NCBI GenBank assembly: GCA_027563935.2
Contig: JANVAS020000239.1
Location: forward strand, 4,836,001 to 4,900,000
Source of the DNA: Costus lasius
Taxonomy: Eukaryota > Streptophyta > Magnoliopsida > Zingiberales > Costaceae
Direction of reading: 5' to 3'
DNA: 64,000 nt
The notes under the pieces were generated by a model. That model had not been told where the DNA came from, made no database searches, and saw nothing but the letters and a program-made list of their open reading frames with translations. Position 1 is the first letter of the stretch. Each line of letters begins with the position of its first letter. The position numbers were made by a program, and so were the translations under genes. Of the stretch, positions 34,827-47,916 are shown in pieces.

Positions 34827-36044
34827 TGACACTATCCGTAAGTGCACAAAAATGTCGAAGTAATACAAAAGATATCGAATCCCACAGGGAACAAGGTGAG
34901 TACCAGAAAATATAATTCTTGGAATCTAAGCTGATAAAATCGTGGTTTTTCAACTTTAAAAACTAAGACTAAGCGAAATCGTAAGCAAGAAATCAAACAA
35001 CTACGGTAGGGTAAATATATGAGAGAGGAAATCAGGGCGAAGGTTTCCACCACTCTGACGATTTTAATTGCGCTAAGAAATAAACATCAGTTACTTGGAT
35101 TTACAAATATGCATAAGGATTCTACCCTATGGCACAAGGTGCCCTCTTTCGAGTGTACACCCCGGTATTTACCCAGAACGTCTTCTACTTTTGTGGAGGA
35201 TCGTTCTAGACAAACCCAATGGGTTCTGTGGTAGATTATGAACCCTCGAGCGAAGAACAAGTACTTTCGTGTTGAGCCTTCGGAAGATTCACAAAGAGGT
35301 TCGGTCGTTACGGTCATACTCTCGTTATGAACCGTGACAACTATAACATGATAATACTTGGCCAGAGTACAAATCAAGAAATAAGTGCATCAAGTGAAAT
35401 ATGCTTAAGATATGATCCAAATAGCAAAGTTAATACATGAGTTGCAAATGAAAATCGTCAGAGGACTTCAACCTAGCCCTGAAAATAGGTTTACGGTACA
35501 ACCATCATTAAAATGCTCAAGATCCTCTCTTTAATCATGGGAAAATCATAGGAAAAGGTTTCTAAGAGGGAGGAGAAGATAAACCATAAGAAATAAGCAA
35601 GAATCACAAGGTTCCGATGATCGAATCTCCAGAAATCCGCTCGAAGCGGCCGAATCGCTGTGTTCTTCCACCCTCACCGCTTCATCGCCTGATTTCTCAA
35701 TAATTTGGTCCTAGAAATTGGGGCTTTTATGTTCTTTCTCTTCGCCTTGAAGTAAGCTTTCCAAAAAGTCCTCACTTGCTAAATTTGGACTTGAATCGGG
35801 CCCGAAATCAGCGAAAAACCGAGTGGAGGTCGGGCTGTTCTAACAGCTTCACGGGTGAACCCCGTGGGGTTCACCAGGTGGTGAAGTGCTCGGCGCAGAT
35901 CTATTGAGAAATAATCACACGTGAACCTCATGGGGTTCATGTACCAGTGAAATCCTCGGCATATTTTTGTGCGTGTATCTTCAGACAGGATTACGGGTGG
36001 GGTTCACCTGCTAGTGAAGTGTGCGGTAGATTTCAGAAACCTTT
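34827..36044 (-). repeat. Gypsy-3 3' LTR, left part
   Basis: Begins TGACACTATCCGTAAGTGCAC, an LTR end typical of Athila/Tat-like elements, here inverted. It contains degenerate copies of a unit centred on GTGAACCCCGTGGGGTTCAC (35855-35874; variant 35921-35940; partial near 35995). It is interrupted at 36045 by Gypsy-2 and resumes at 51413. Confidence 0.72.
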
Positions 36045-37035
36045 TGATGAAGGATTAAAACCCTACCCCATGAATCACCCTAGGTATGTAGCTCTAAAAC
36101 ACACGGTAAGTGCAAGATTGAAAGTGATGGAAGGAAAACACCTTAGGGCCCCTTAAGGGAAGGGGTCGAACTCCTCTTGAGTCTTCTAGGCAGGAAACTT
36201 CGGTTGCGGGTTCTCACAGGTTGGGAACGAAGATCTGATGTAGTTCAACTCCAGTCCAAATGCTAATGCGTTGGAGATGTCAACACCGGCATTGGAACAG
36301 TATTCGATCCCGGTAAGGAACAGTAATCGTAGCTGGTGATTGTGAAAGGAGAATGATCGGCAGTGAAGTGTGGAAACGTTGGACGGATTGGTAACCGGAG
36401 GGAAGCAAGCTTGACCCACAGAGGAGCAAACTCAACTCTCACAAGCACAAACACAGATTTCAGATTCAAAGGTATTCAATTCATTGTGCAAAGTGAACAA
36501 CGCTAGCTTAAAACCCTCCCTCCCACGTATTTTTTGAAATGACCCTTGGGATTCTTCATTTGTGGCAACTTCTCGGTTGGTTGTTCTGATAGGTTGCTAT
36601 GGTCGGTTATTATGCTGAGTTGGAAGTGGATATCCTGTGCAAGCTATCTTCAATCTATCATTGATGGCTGATTTGGTCTTGGATTGAATGCTGGACATGA
36701 ACTCGAGTTAACTTTGGGCTGGTGTGTTTAATTTGGTGCTTGGGCTAAGTCTGATCACGAGCCAGTTTGTCTTTAATTATGCCAAGGTCACGTCAGGATT
36801 TGGAGGTTAGGTGCAGCATGTGCAATACAGGTGTGCATAAACCTAGGCTATGACAACCTATTACAACCACTACAAAATAAAATAAAGTCTTTGGAATAAA
36901 CCTAGGCTAGTCCTAACTACAACCAAATATCAAGTGCTGAAAATAGAAATAGAGTTTTGTTACATATTTCAATGTATCAAAATAATAAACTTCTAATAAG
37001 TTCACAAAATATCATGGTGTCATGCATTCAACCCA
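36045..37035 (-). repeat. 3' LTR of Gypsy-2
   Basis: 991 bp from TGATGAAGG to ACCCA on the + strand. It aligns along its length with 50368-51412 but lacks 54 bp (present at about 51098-51151). The protease reading frame runs straight into its TGGGTT end. Confidence 0.82.
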
Positions 37036-38234
37036 TGATATGTTGTATGGTTTAGGGTGTCTCACTTGGGTTAGTCCAAACCTCTCGGCAGCTTGCTTAG
37101 AGATCACATTCAGGCTGCTTCAACTATCTACCACAATTTTGCAGACTTTGCCATTGCACTGGATATAGGTATAAAATAGGCTAGTGCGTCTCCAATCTTC
37201 AGTGGGAACATCCTTAATATAGTTACATCTTACCACCATGGTAAATTGGGAAGGTTCCTCTTCACTATTGTACTCGGGGTGATGTTCTACTTCATTTGTG
37301 ATAGGGATCTCGTTTTCTTCCTCGTCCACTACTTCTTCCATCAGTAATGTCTTCTTGGGATACTTCCTAGAGAGATGACCGGGTTGATAGCAATTATAGC
37401 AGGTCACTTTAGTGGTTTGGGTAGGCATTCTTATATCTCTCTGCCTATTCTCTATGGTTGGTACTTTGGGTGAAATATTGGGGACTAGCGGCTTGTTGTT
37501 AGAGGTTATGGTGCTAGGCTTCGGTGCAGCAAATTTATATTGTTGCTGCAAATCATATTCGATGTCCATCGCTAATTGATAAGCGTCAGCTAGGGTCTCA
37601 CACTTGTGGTGGATAAATGCTTTCTTGACATCACTCCTAAGCCATCCTTTATATCGATTTAAAGATAACCAGGGCTCCTCGTTCAAGTCACACCTACGTA
37701 ATAAGTCTTCAAATTTCCTATTATACTCAATGACCGAGTCATTACCTTGGATAAGTCTAGTGAGCTGGTCATATAATTTCTGCCTGTAATGTGGAGACAC
37801 ATACTTCTCTCTCAGTTTCCACTTCCTTTCTTCCCAAGTGGTTATGGGAGGTAGACCACTTCTATCTATCTTGAGCTCTAGGCTGTTCCAGTACATCTCG
37901 GCTGATCCCCTTAGTAGGAACTTAATGCACTGGACCTTACCATGTTCAGGCACCCGACTCCATATGAAATAATTTTCTACCTGAGTTTGCCATTCTAGGA
38001 AAGTCTGGGTATCTAGGCTTCCCTCAAAGATGGGAGTGTTGAGCCTAAGGTTCCGATACATATCCTCCTCTTCTCGGTGCTGGTGGTAGGCTCTGGAGTG
38101 TGAGTCTCCTGAGGGATACCCATGAAAGGTATAAGGTTGATTTCTATGATGACCACCTCTACTCCCAGGATTATGTTCCGAGCCAGGTCTGGGGCTACCC
38201 CTGGGTTCATGGGGCTGCCGACTAGTACCCTCCC
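37036..38234 (-). pseudogene. Gypsy-2 gag, C-terminal part, and protease start
   Basis: Gag core with FLEWQTQVENYFIWSRVPEHGKVQCIKFLLRGSAEMYW and YVSPHYRQKLYDQL, of the chromovirus (Reina/CRM-like) style, then a zinc knuckle CYNCYQPGHLSRKYP in which the last Cys is Tyr, then an acidic linker and the protease start CKIVVDS. The expected Gly of the DSG active site is TGA at about 37117-37119. Beyond it SSLNVISKQAAERFGL continues until the LTR. The open stretch up to 38361 includes about 40 codons that are really E4 LTR sequence. The true gag start is at 49863. This gene is dead. Confidence 0.85.
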
Positions 38235-38237
38235 TAT

Positions 38238-39928
38238 TGGAAGTACCCCTTTCATGAGGGGGGCGAAACCCTAAAGCATGCGCATTCAAGAAATTTTCTA
38301 GGGCTTCATAAGATCGCATGTGGTATAACCATATGATCAACTTAAGTTTTACTAAGATCAAGATGTGATCTTACCATAGCCATCGCTTGGATGGTGCCTT
38401 GGAAGCAAGAGGGCGAAAGGGGCTCTCCTCCAAAGGTGGCGCACACAAGAGGATGATGGCTACTCCTTGTGTTCCTTGTGCTAGCAAGGCTTCAAGGGTC
38501 CTTGTCGAATGGAAGGGAAGAGATCTTCTCTTTGCTTGGCCGAATCCTCTCTTGTCGTCAACCTTCACAACGCAAGCCGTGAGTCATCAAGAGCAAAGGG
38601 GCGAGAGATTAGAATCGAGAAGCATTGCATTCGAACGTGGAGACGTTCCCATTTTGGAAAACCGAAATTCCAAAAATAGCAACTACTTGATTACATGCGT
38701 TATGCGTTCACTTGAAGTGAACCAAATGCATATCCCTTCTCCTATATGAACCATGCGCTCACACATGAGCCGGTTCAATGTATTTGGTTCAATGACCAAA
38801 CCAAATCAGCCCAAGCTTTTAGTCCAGATCGAATTAAACCCTAAGGTTCCAGATCTGACCATTCATCTCCTGATGCTTCTGATCTCACCAATCTAGCATC
38901 AACACTCTCGATCGAAGCTTACCGATCTCAAGCCCTAATCAATCAAACATGATCAGACCAGATCTCACTTACAATCAGAGTTTAAATCCCTTTAAATTGA
39001 ACTAAAACAATTCAGTCCACACGATCTGACTTAAGTAAGCCATATCATCAAATTGTGCGACCCTGAGGGTTTCCTTTAAATGTCGGTAACGATAACTTAC
39101 ATTATCACGATCAGTGAGGGGTATCTAGCAACACATCACTATCTCCCGATATAGAGGAAAGAGTCTTCCAAGACTACACCCAAACCACAGCACAAGTGTG
39201 AATCAACTCACTAGGCATACATATTTCCTTTGCCACTGGATGTTCTTATTGGACAAGCGTGTCAATCTTGTAGCTCCAATATGATGAGCATGATTAGATC
39301 AGATGAACATAGTCACCTGGGTATGGCCATATACTTTCTCAATCATCTCATTTAAGGGGGGAGCCCATTAGAACATCACACTCCTTAAACAAGGAGACGG
39401 CAATCCTGTATCTATCACTAGTGCCCTAACCTGACTCATGATCATCATCCAAGATAGTCTATAATCATTATGTTTCAAATGATATTGAACTACCTCAAAA
39501 TAATGACAATCATCATTTAGAAACACAAGTGATCTCAAGTCAGAGGACATTATGCCACTTGTTGCAAACAAGGATTATTCACATTGTGACAAGCAATTGA
39601 ATATCCTTCTAGGGTCTGTCCAGTACATCTAATGTACCCATGAGTCTACATCTTATTCCATGCTCGAAGCATCCTATAAGATTAGAACACATATTAGTCT
39701 CAATCATATCAAGGCTGTCTCATGTTCACCAAGATATCTCGACTAAGGACATTACAGCATGTCAGCCAAGCTGAACAGCATTGAGACATTATTCAGAAGT
39801 ACACATATTGCAGCAGACAATGTAACAAACTGAATAACAACCATTGCCTTTATAAACATATGAGTTTATACATGATACTGAAAGAATCCCAAGGCCTCAA
39901 ACATTAGCCTTAAGGGCATACCCCAACA
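38238..39928 (-). repeat. 3' LTR of E4
   Basis: Begins TGGAAGTACCCC and ends CCCCAACA on the + strand. It is directly followed by ACAAT, which is both the E4 LTR/polypurine boundary and the left TSD of the next solo LTR. Confidence 0.93.
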
Positions 39929-39930
39929 AT

Positions 39931-42900
39931 TGAAAGTCCCCTAACAAGGGGGAAGCGAAACCCTAATAGGCGCATATGGAGGTTTACATGCAGCGGAAGG
40001 GGTTTCTAGGGATCGAATGCATGATATATGATCAACTTTCTAAATTAACCGAAATAGAATGGTAGCGACTCATACCATGGCCATCGCTTAGATGGTGTCT
40101 AGGAAGAAGAGAGAACGATGGGGTTCTCCTCCAAAGCGCCACACACAAGATGATCGATGGCTTGCTCCTTGGACGCTCCTTGTGCTAGCAAGGTTCTCCA
40201 AGTGACCTTGTCGTGTGAGAAGGGATGAAGAAGATGAGATCCACACTTGGCGATTCATCCTTGTCGTCAAAAACTTCTCCCACTAGAATGCTCCCAAGCA
40301 AACACATGAGAAGAGAGGGGCGACAACAATAGGCGTGAAGAGGTGAGGCGTGGTCACGTATGTGATCATGCTTTCTAAAAATAGAAAGCCACTCCTCAAC
40401 ATGCGATCAAGGGTTTTTCCCAATCGCATATTTCTCTTTGAAAGTGCCCCCCCTTAGATTAGGGGGGTCCCCTTTTTGAGGGAGCAAAAACCCTAAAGTG
40501 ATGGCGCATAAAATTTTTGACTTGCGGAAACTAGGGTTATAGAATCGACTTGCATGTTAAAAGATCAACTTAATGAAAAGCTATTGAAGATGATGCAAAA
40601 CGATCATACCATCGCCATGGAGTAAATGTCGCCTTGGAAGCTAAAGTCGCAAGTGCCACTTCTCCAAAGTCTCGCACACAAGAGGATGATGGCAAACTCT
40701 TTGTCGCTCCTTGTGCTAGCAAGGGTTCAAAGAATCCTTGATCGAATGAGAAAGGGATGGAGATCTTTTCTCTTGGCCGAATCCTCCTCAACCTTCAAGC
40801 GTCGCCACACACCACGAGAGTCGAGAGGAATCTGTTCAAGTGGCAAGAATAGAGATTACTCTAATCGGACGAGAGCCCCCCCCCACCAAGTGGAGATCAT
40901 GGTTACTAAAAATAGTAACCACTCACCGCCCCATATGTTCACGTCAAGTGAACTTGTCGCCAAGCCTTGAACCATGCGCTCATTCCATGAGCGGTTCATT
41001 TCGGTTTGGTCCAAGACCAATTAATCCAAGTATTATGGTCTAGATCTTAAATAAACCCTAAGGTTCCCGATCTAACCGTCGATCTCCTTGATGCCCCTGA
41101 TCTGACCGATCTGGCATCTATTCTCTCGATCGAAGCTTACCGATCTCAAGCTCTAATCAATCAAACATGATCAGACCAGATCTCACTCACAATCAGAGAT
41201 TAAATCCCTTTAAACTGAACCCAAACAATTCAGTCCACACGATCTGACTTAAGTAAGCCATATCATCAAATTGTGCGACCCTGAGGGTTTCCTTTAAATG
41301 TCGGTAACGATAATTCTCATTATCACGATCAGTGAGGGGTATCTAGCAACACATCACTGTCTCCCGATAGAAAGGAAAGAGTCTTCCAAGACTACACCCA
41401 AACCATAGCACAAGTGTGAATCATTTCACAAGGCATGCATATTTCCTTTGCCACTGGATGTTCTTATTGGACAAGCCTGTCAAGCTCGTAACTCCAATAT
41501 GATGAGCATGATTAGATCAGATGAACACTGTCACCTGGGTACGGCCATACACTTTCTCAATCATCTCATCCAGGGGGCCCCTTTAGAACATCACACTCCT
41601 TAAACAAGGAGACGGCAATCCTATGTCTATCACTAGTGCTCTAACCTGACTCAAGCTCACCATCCAAGATAGTCTATAATCATTATGTTTCAAATGATAT
41701 TGAACCATCTCAAAACAATGACAATCATCATTCAGAAAACACAAGTGATCTCAAGTCAGAGGAAATGTGCCACTTGTCTTAATCAAGGAATATTCACATT
41801 GTGACAAACAATTGAACATCCTAGTAGGGTCTGTCCAGTACATCCAATGTACCCATGAGTCTACATCTTATTCCATGCTCGAAGCATCCTATAAGATTAG
41901 ACTACATATTAGTCTTATCCATATCAAGGTTGTCTCATGTTCACCAAGATACATCGACTAAGGACATAATAGCATATCAGCCTAGCTGAACAGCTTTTGA
42001 GACATTATTCAGAAGAACATATATTGCAGCAGACAATGTAGCTAACTGAATAACAACCATGCCTTTAAACATAACAGTTTATTACATGATACTAATACAT
42101 TCCCATAGGCCTCAAACATTAGCCTTAAGGGCATACCCCAACACTCTTAACTTGAACCGTGCGCTCACATGATGAGCTGGTTCAATTTTGGTTTGGTTCA
42201 AAGACCAATTAACCCAAGCCATTAGTCCAGATCACATTAAACCCTAAGGTTCTTGATCTGACCGTTGATCTCTTGATGCTCCTGATCTCACCGATCTAGC
42301 ATCCATTCTCTCAATCGAAGCTTACCGATCTCAAGCCCTAATCAATCAAACATGATCAGACCAGATCTCACTCACAATCAGAGATTAAATCCCTTTAAAC
42401 TGAACCTCAACAATTCAGTCCACACGATCTGACTTAAGTAAGCCATATCATCAAATTGTGCGACCCTAAGGGTTTCCTTTAAATGTCGGTAATGATAACT
42501 TACGTCATCATGATCAGTGAGGGGTATCTAGCAACACATCACTGTCTCCCGATATAAAAGAAAGAGTCATCCAAGACTACACCCAAACCACAGCACAAGT
42601 GTGAATCCACTTCACCAGGCATACATGATTCCTTTGCCACTGGATGTTCTTATTGGACAAGCGTGTCAAGCCTGTAGCTCCAATATGATGAGCATGATTA
42701 GATCAGATGAACACAGTCACCTGGGTATGGCCATACACTTTCTCAATCATCTCATCGAGGGGGGCCCCTTTTGAACATCACACTCCAATCAAGGAGATGG
42801 CAATCCTTTGTCTATCACTAGTGCCCTAACATGACTCATGATCATCTTCCAAGATAGTCTATAATCATTATGTTTCAAATGATATTGAACTACCTCAAAA

Positions 42901-43327
42901 CAATGACAATCATCATTTAGAAACACAAGTGATCTCAAGTCAGAGGACATGTGCCACTTGTTGCAATCAAGGATTATTCACATTGAGACAAGCAATTGAA
43001 TATCCTAGTAGGGTCTGTCCAGTACATCCAATGTACCCATGAGTCTACATCTTATTTCATGCTCGAAGCATCCTATAAGATTAGAACACATATTAGTCTC
43101 AATCATATCAAGGCTGTCTCATGTTCACCAAGATATCTCGACTAAGGACAAAAGTGCATGTCAGCCTAGCTGAACAGCTTTGAGACATTATTCAGAAGCA
43201 CATGTATTGCAGCAGACAATGTAACAAACTGAATAACAACTATTGCCTTTATAAACAAAAGAGTTTATACATGATACTGATACAATCCCATGGCCTCAAA
43301 CATTAGCCTTAAGGGCATACCCCAACA
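39931..43327 (-). mobile_element. Solo LTR inside E4, itself interrupted
   Basis: Main copia family LTR in two pieces: 39931-40438 and 42149-43327, 1687 bp in total. TSD ACAAT at 39926-39930 and 43328-43332 overlaps the junction of the E4 3' LTR and polypurine tract. The first part carries the CCCC/GGGG end (TGAAAGTCCCCTAACAAGGGG). It is split by a second solo LTR at 40439-42143. Confidence 0.93.
40439..42143 (-). mobile_element. Solo LTR nested within a solo LTR
   Basis: 1705 bp, TGAAAGTGCCCCCCC to CCCCAACA, with perfect TSD CTCTT at 40434-40438 and 42144-42148. It differs from the rest in its U5 end, which has an additional CCCCCC/GGGGGG stem around TTAGATTA. It has lost the TTTATAAA motif (CCTTTAAACATAACAG). 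Confidence 0.94.
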
Positions 43328-43350
43328 ACAATCTCCCACTTGCACTTAAT

Positions 43351-46300
43351 CTAATGGTTGAGAAATCTCAAACCCATATTATTACAGTGCTTCTCATGCT
43401 TCTGCTGCGCCAGAGGCTTGGTAAGCGGGTCAGCCAGATTGTCATCTGTATGAACCTTGCAGACTTTGATCTCGCCTCGATCAATGATCTCCCGGATCAA
43501 GTGAAACCGTCTCTGTATGTGCTTGGACTTCTGGTGCGACCGTGGTTCCTTTGCTTGTGCGATTGCTCCAGTGTTATCACAGAAGATAACCAAAGGATCT
43601 GCACTCGAAGGAACAACACCAAGTTCCTGAATGAACTTACGAATCCACACTGCCTCCTTAGATGCTTCTGAGGCTGCAACATACTCGGCTTCTGTTGTGG
43701 AATCAGCAACGATGGACTGTTTGAAACTTTTCCACACCACAGCACCTCCATTCAAGCTAAACACATAGCCTGATTGCGATCGGAAATCATCCTGGTCAGA
43801 TTGGAACGAAGCGTCAGTATATCCTTCAATACTGAGTTCTTCCTGACCACCATACACCAAGAACATATCTTTGGTCTTCCGAAGATATTTTAAAATGTTC
43901 TTGACTGCAATCCAGTGTGCCTGACCTGGATTACTTTGGAATCGACTGGTCACGCTTAACCCGTCAGCGACGTCTGGGCGAGTACACAACATCGCATACA
44001 TTATGGAACCAATAGCCGAAGCATAAGGCGTATTGTTCATTTCATCTTTCTCAGTCTGTGTTTGTGGACACTGACTCTTCGAAAGATTCAGACCATGTCT
44101 GACTGGAAGATATCCTCGTTTAGAATTCTCTAAATGAAATCTCTCCAGGACCTTTTCGATGTAAGTACTCTGGCACAGCCCGAGAAGCCTCTTAGATCTA
44201 TCCCTGTAGATCTTCACACCTAACACATAGGCTGCTTCTCCTAAATCTTTCATCTGGAAACATTTCCTCAGCCATGCCTTCACAGCATGCATTTCAGGAA
44301 TGTCATTTCCAATGATCAAGATATCATCGACGTAGAGGACTAGGAAAGTGATCACGCTCCCACTAAACCTCTTATATACACACGGGTCATCCTCGTTCTT
44401 GATGAAACCAAATTCAGTAACTGATTCATCAAAACGAATATTCCAGCTTCTTGATGCTTGCTTAAGTCCATAAATGGACTTCTTTAACTTGCATATTTTA
44501 TGACGATCTGATGGATTAGTGAAACCTTCAGGTTGTGTCATATACACATCCTCATCTAGTTTTCCATTAAGGAAAGCCGTTTTCACATCCATCTGCCAGA
44601 TCTCATAATCATAATATGCAGCTATCGCGAAAAGAATCCGAATCGACTTGAACATGGCTACAGGAGAGAAAGTTTCATCATAATCTATCCCGTAGATTTG
44701 TTTAAAACCTTTCGCAACTAGCCTGCCTTTATAGGTAACCACGTTACCATCCATGTCAATCTTCTTCTTGAAGATCCATTTACAGCCTATAGGGATTACT
44801 CCCGGAGGCGGATCAACCAAATCCCAGACTTGGTTATATGACATGGAGTCCATTTCGGCTCGCATAGCTTCAAGCCATCTAGCTGACTCCGGTCCACTGA
44901 CCGCATCCGCATAAGTAAGGGGTTCATCATTATCAATGATGTAGACTCCGTCATAGCGCTCAGGCTGTCGACGGATCCTTCCCGATCTTCGCGGTTCCCG
45001 TGATATCTGAGCCTCAGGTTGTTCAATAACCTGTTCTACCGGCTCAGGCTCATCCAACTGTGCTTGACTACTTTGTCCTTCCTCTGGATTCTCATCCAGC
45101 TTTATTTCTCTCCCACTGGCTTCTTGCAGAAGAAACTCCTTCTCAAGAAAAATTGCCGTCCGAGCAACAAATACCTTGTTCTCTTTGGGATCGTAGAAAT
45201 AATAACCCTTAGTTTCCTTAGGGTAACCGACAAAGATGCATTTCTCAGATCTGCTCTCCAGTTTCCCAGAGGCGAGCTTTTTGACATAAGCCTCGCAACC
45301 CCAGATCCTGATAAATGTCAAGCTCGGCTGTTCCCATACCATAATTCATATGGAGTCTTTGAAACTGCCTTGGATGGCACTCGGTTTAGTACCTTTGCAG
45401 CTGTTTCCAGTGCAAATCCCCAAAAGGAGTAAGGTAGAGTTGCCTGACTCATCATGGAACGAACCATATCAAGTAACGTTCTATTTCTCCTCTCGGACAC
45501 ACCATTCCATTGCGGTGTTCCTGGCGGAGTGAGCTGTGAGATAATCCCACACTCCTTCAGATAGTCAGTAAACGCATGACTCAACTATTCTCCACCTCGA
45601 TCAGAACGAAGTGACTTGATATTTCGGCCTAACTGATTCTGTACTTCATTTTTGAACTCTTTGAACTTGTCAAAAGATTCACTCTTATACCTCATCAGAT
45701 AGACATAACCATATCTACTGAAATCATCAGTAAAGGTAATGAAGTACGAATAGCCACCTCTGGCATGTTTACTAAACGGCCCACACACATCACTGTGTAT
45801 AAGGTCAAGTAAACCTGAAGCCCTTTGACCTTTATTAGGAAAAGGAGACTTCGTCATTTTACCCATTAAACAAGCTTTGCATGTATCAATCTCCTCATAG
45901 GAGAATGATCCCAGCAGTCCATTGTGATGCAACCGCTTAATGCGTTTCTTGTTAATATGGCCTAAACGACTATGCCATAGCAAGGTGCTATGATCAGCAT
46001 ACTTGGCTTTGTTATTATCAATAGTTTGTATAGAACATTCCATGTCCAACATGAATAACCCATTGTTAATTGAACCAGTAGCATAAACAATATTATCCAA
46101 AGAAATAATACACTTTGAAATATTGCATTCAAAGGAAAACCCTTTCCTGACAAGAGCAGGAATAGAGATAATATTCTTGGTAATGCTAGGAACAAAATAA
46201 CAATTGTTTAATTCTAATACAAGTCCAGATGGTAATGAGATGTAATATTCCCCTACAGCAACAGCAGCAACCCGTGCCCCGTTTCCAACTCGTAGGTCCA

Positions 46301-46940
46301 CCTCATGCTGCCCCACCTGTCTTCTTCTCTTGAGTTCCTGTACATTTGAACAAATGTGAACTCCACATGCAGTGTCCAACACCCATGATATAGAAGAAGA
46401 TGATATCATGACTTCAGTCACAAATATACCTGAGCCAGAAGTGATGCTTCCCTTCTTGTCTCCTTGGAGCGCTTTACAGTCCTTTTTCCAGTGACCTAGC
46501 TGGCCACAGTGGAAACATCTGTATTCCTTCGACCGCTTAACCTTCTGTTTCAGAGCCTTATTGTAGTTCTTGACAGGGGCTTTGCCCTTCTTCCCCTTCT
46601 TCTTGTTCCTAGAAGGAACCATTAAGACAGAGGTTGAAGGCTTTCCCTTCAGAGTCTCCTCAGTAGTCAAGAGCATATTCAGCAACTCTGCCGGGGTACA
46701 ATCGATTTTGTTCATGTTAAAGTTAATAATGAACGCATCGAAAGAGGGCGGGAGAGACTGCAGAATAATGTCTACAGCAAGCTCCTGATTGATGGTATGC
46801 CCCAGTTTCTCTAGAGCCTCTTTGTGCCCAATCATCTTGAGCACGTGAGCTCCCACTGGGCTCCCTTCAGCCAGTTTGCTTTGAAAGAAAAGCTTGGTCA
46901 AATTATAGCGCTCAGTCCTCGCCTGTGCAGCATACAACAT
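43351..46940 (-). pseudogene. E4 copia gag-pol, truncated and broken
   Basis: Same polyprotein as E1-E3 but starting at MLYAAQARTERYN, because about the first 95 Gag codons are deleted. The zinc knuckle, DTACG protease, integrase, YVDD reverse transcriptase and RNase H are recognisable. Breaks: TAG at 45585-45587 in the integrase core where GEYLSH is expected (TAC to TAG), and a one-base deletion near 45330 (WYGKQPS becomes a frameshift). A PDVADG change replaces PDVAYG in the RNase H-proximal region. The native start codon is gone. Confidence 0.93.
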
Positions 46941-47902
46941 TTTGAAAATGCGCCTGTCCTAGGGTCGAACCCTAGACCTCCCACCTGGTCAAGCCACTGC
47001 TGCATGCGCCTCTGCCATGTGTGCTTTGTGCTCTTGTCTGATTAAATTACAAATTAATCTATCTAGACAAGATTGACACGCAGGTCAATTACACTTATAA
47101 ATTAAACACAATGTGATTCGCAGATCACAAATAAATATTAATTTACAATTAACCAGGCTCGCAGGCCCCAGCACAGCACACATTAAAGGGCAACCCACAT
47201 AAGATGAAATAAACAAGCACATGGCATCCAATCAAGCATGTGATCCATTAATAAGAAAATAAAATTTTTGAAAACCCATTGGCATCAATTTTAATTTTCT
47301 TATGTGCCCTACAACCTTACAACGGTCCATTGATAGGGATCCACTCATCATTTCTAGTTAGATCCACTGCCCTTGCATGCACCAAGTCCTAACTGAGTTG
47401 AGTTGACCTAATGGTCAACCATGCATGCGCCAAGGGCTGAACAACCATCATGAGTTCTGGCAAGCGGGTGTGACCCCGGGCCTAACTCATGTGTGTTCAC
47501 TGGTTGTCTCAACCAGACCTCGCTACACGCCTGTCTGCAGTCGACCTATAGCCACCTCGTGCTTGCGCACAGGTGCCATCTGGTCGACCCATCTAGGCTG
47601 TCAGATGGTCTGATCAGACTGGTTGTATCTACTCTAGAAGATGACTTCAACCCCATCAACCCGTCTAAGGGTTTATAGCAGGCGCTTAGTCTAATGAGGG
47701 GCACGCAAGTTAAGTTTTTCTATGACAAAAAAACAACAAGCGCCAATACATGCGCCAAAGAGCAATAAACATCATACATGTTGTTTTCGCATCATGAACT
47801 TTCATGAACTTGCGCATGTAATCAACCATAGATCTAAGCATGAGAGTAAACATGGATCACACAAAGTATCAAGCAATCATATGAATTATACCGAAAACAT
47901 AA
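46941..47902 (-). other. E4 leader after an internal deletion
   Basis: The deletion junction lies at about 46941-46945, joining Gag codons directly to leader sequence that in E3 sits near 22245. The missing span corresponds to E3 21096-22244. Both leader hairpins are therefore lost, while the B-box-like stem (AGGGTCGAACCCT, 46961-46973) remains. The rest matches the other leaders. No coding region. Confidence 0.82.
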
Positions 47903-47916
47903 GCTCTGATACCAAT
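47903..47916 (-). other. Primer-binding site of E4
   Basis: The minus strand reads ATTGGTATCAGAGC immediately after the 5' LTR: initiator tRNA-Met type. Confidence 0.92.

Noticed and set aside
34832..35377. Short frames in the Gypsy-3 LTR (71-96 codons)
   Set aside because: They overlap on both strands inside an LTR with no domain and no conservation I can see.
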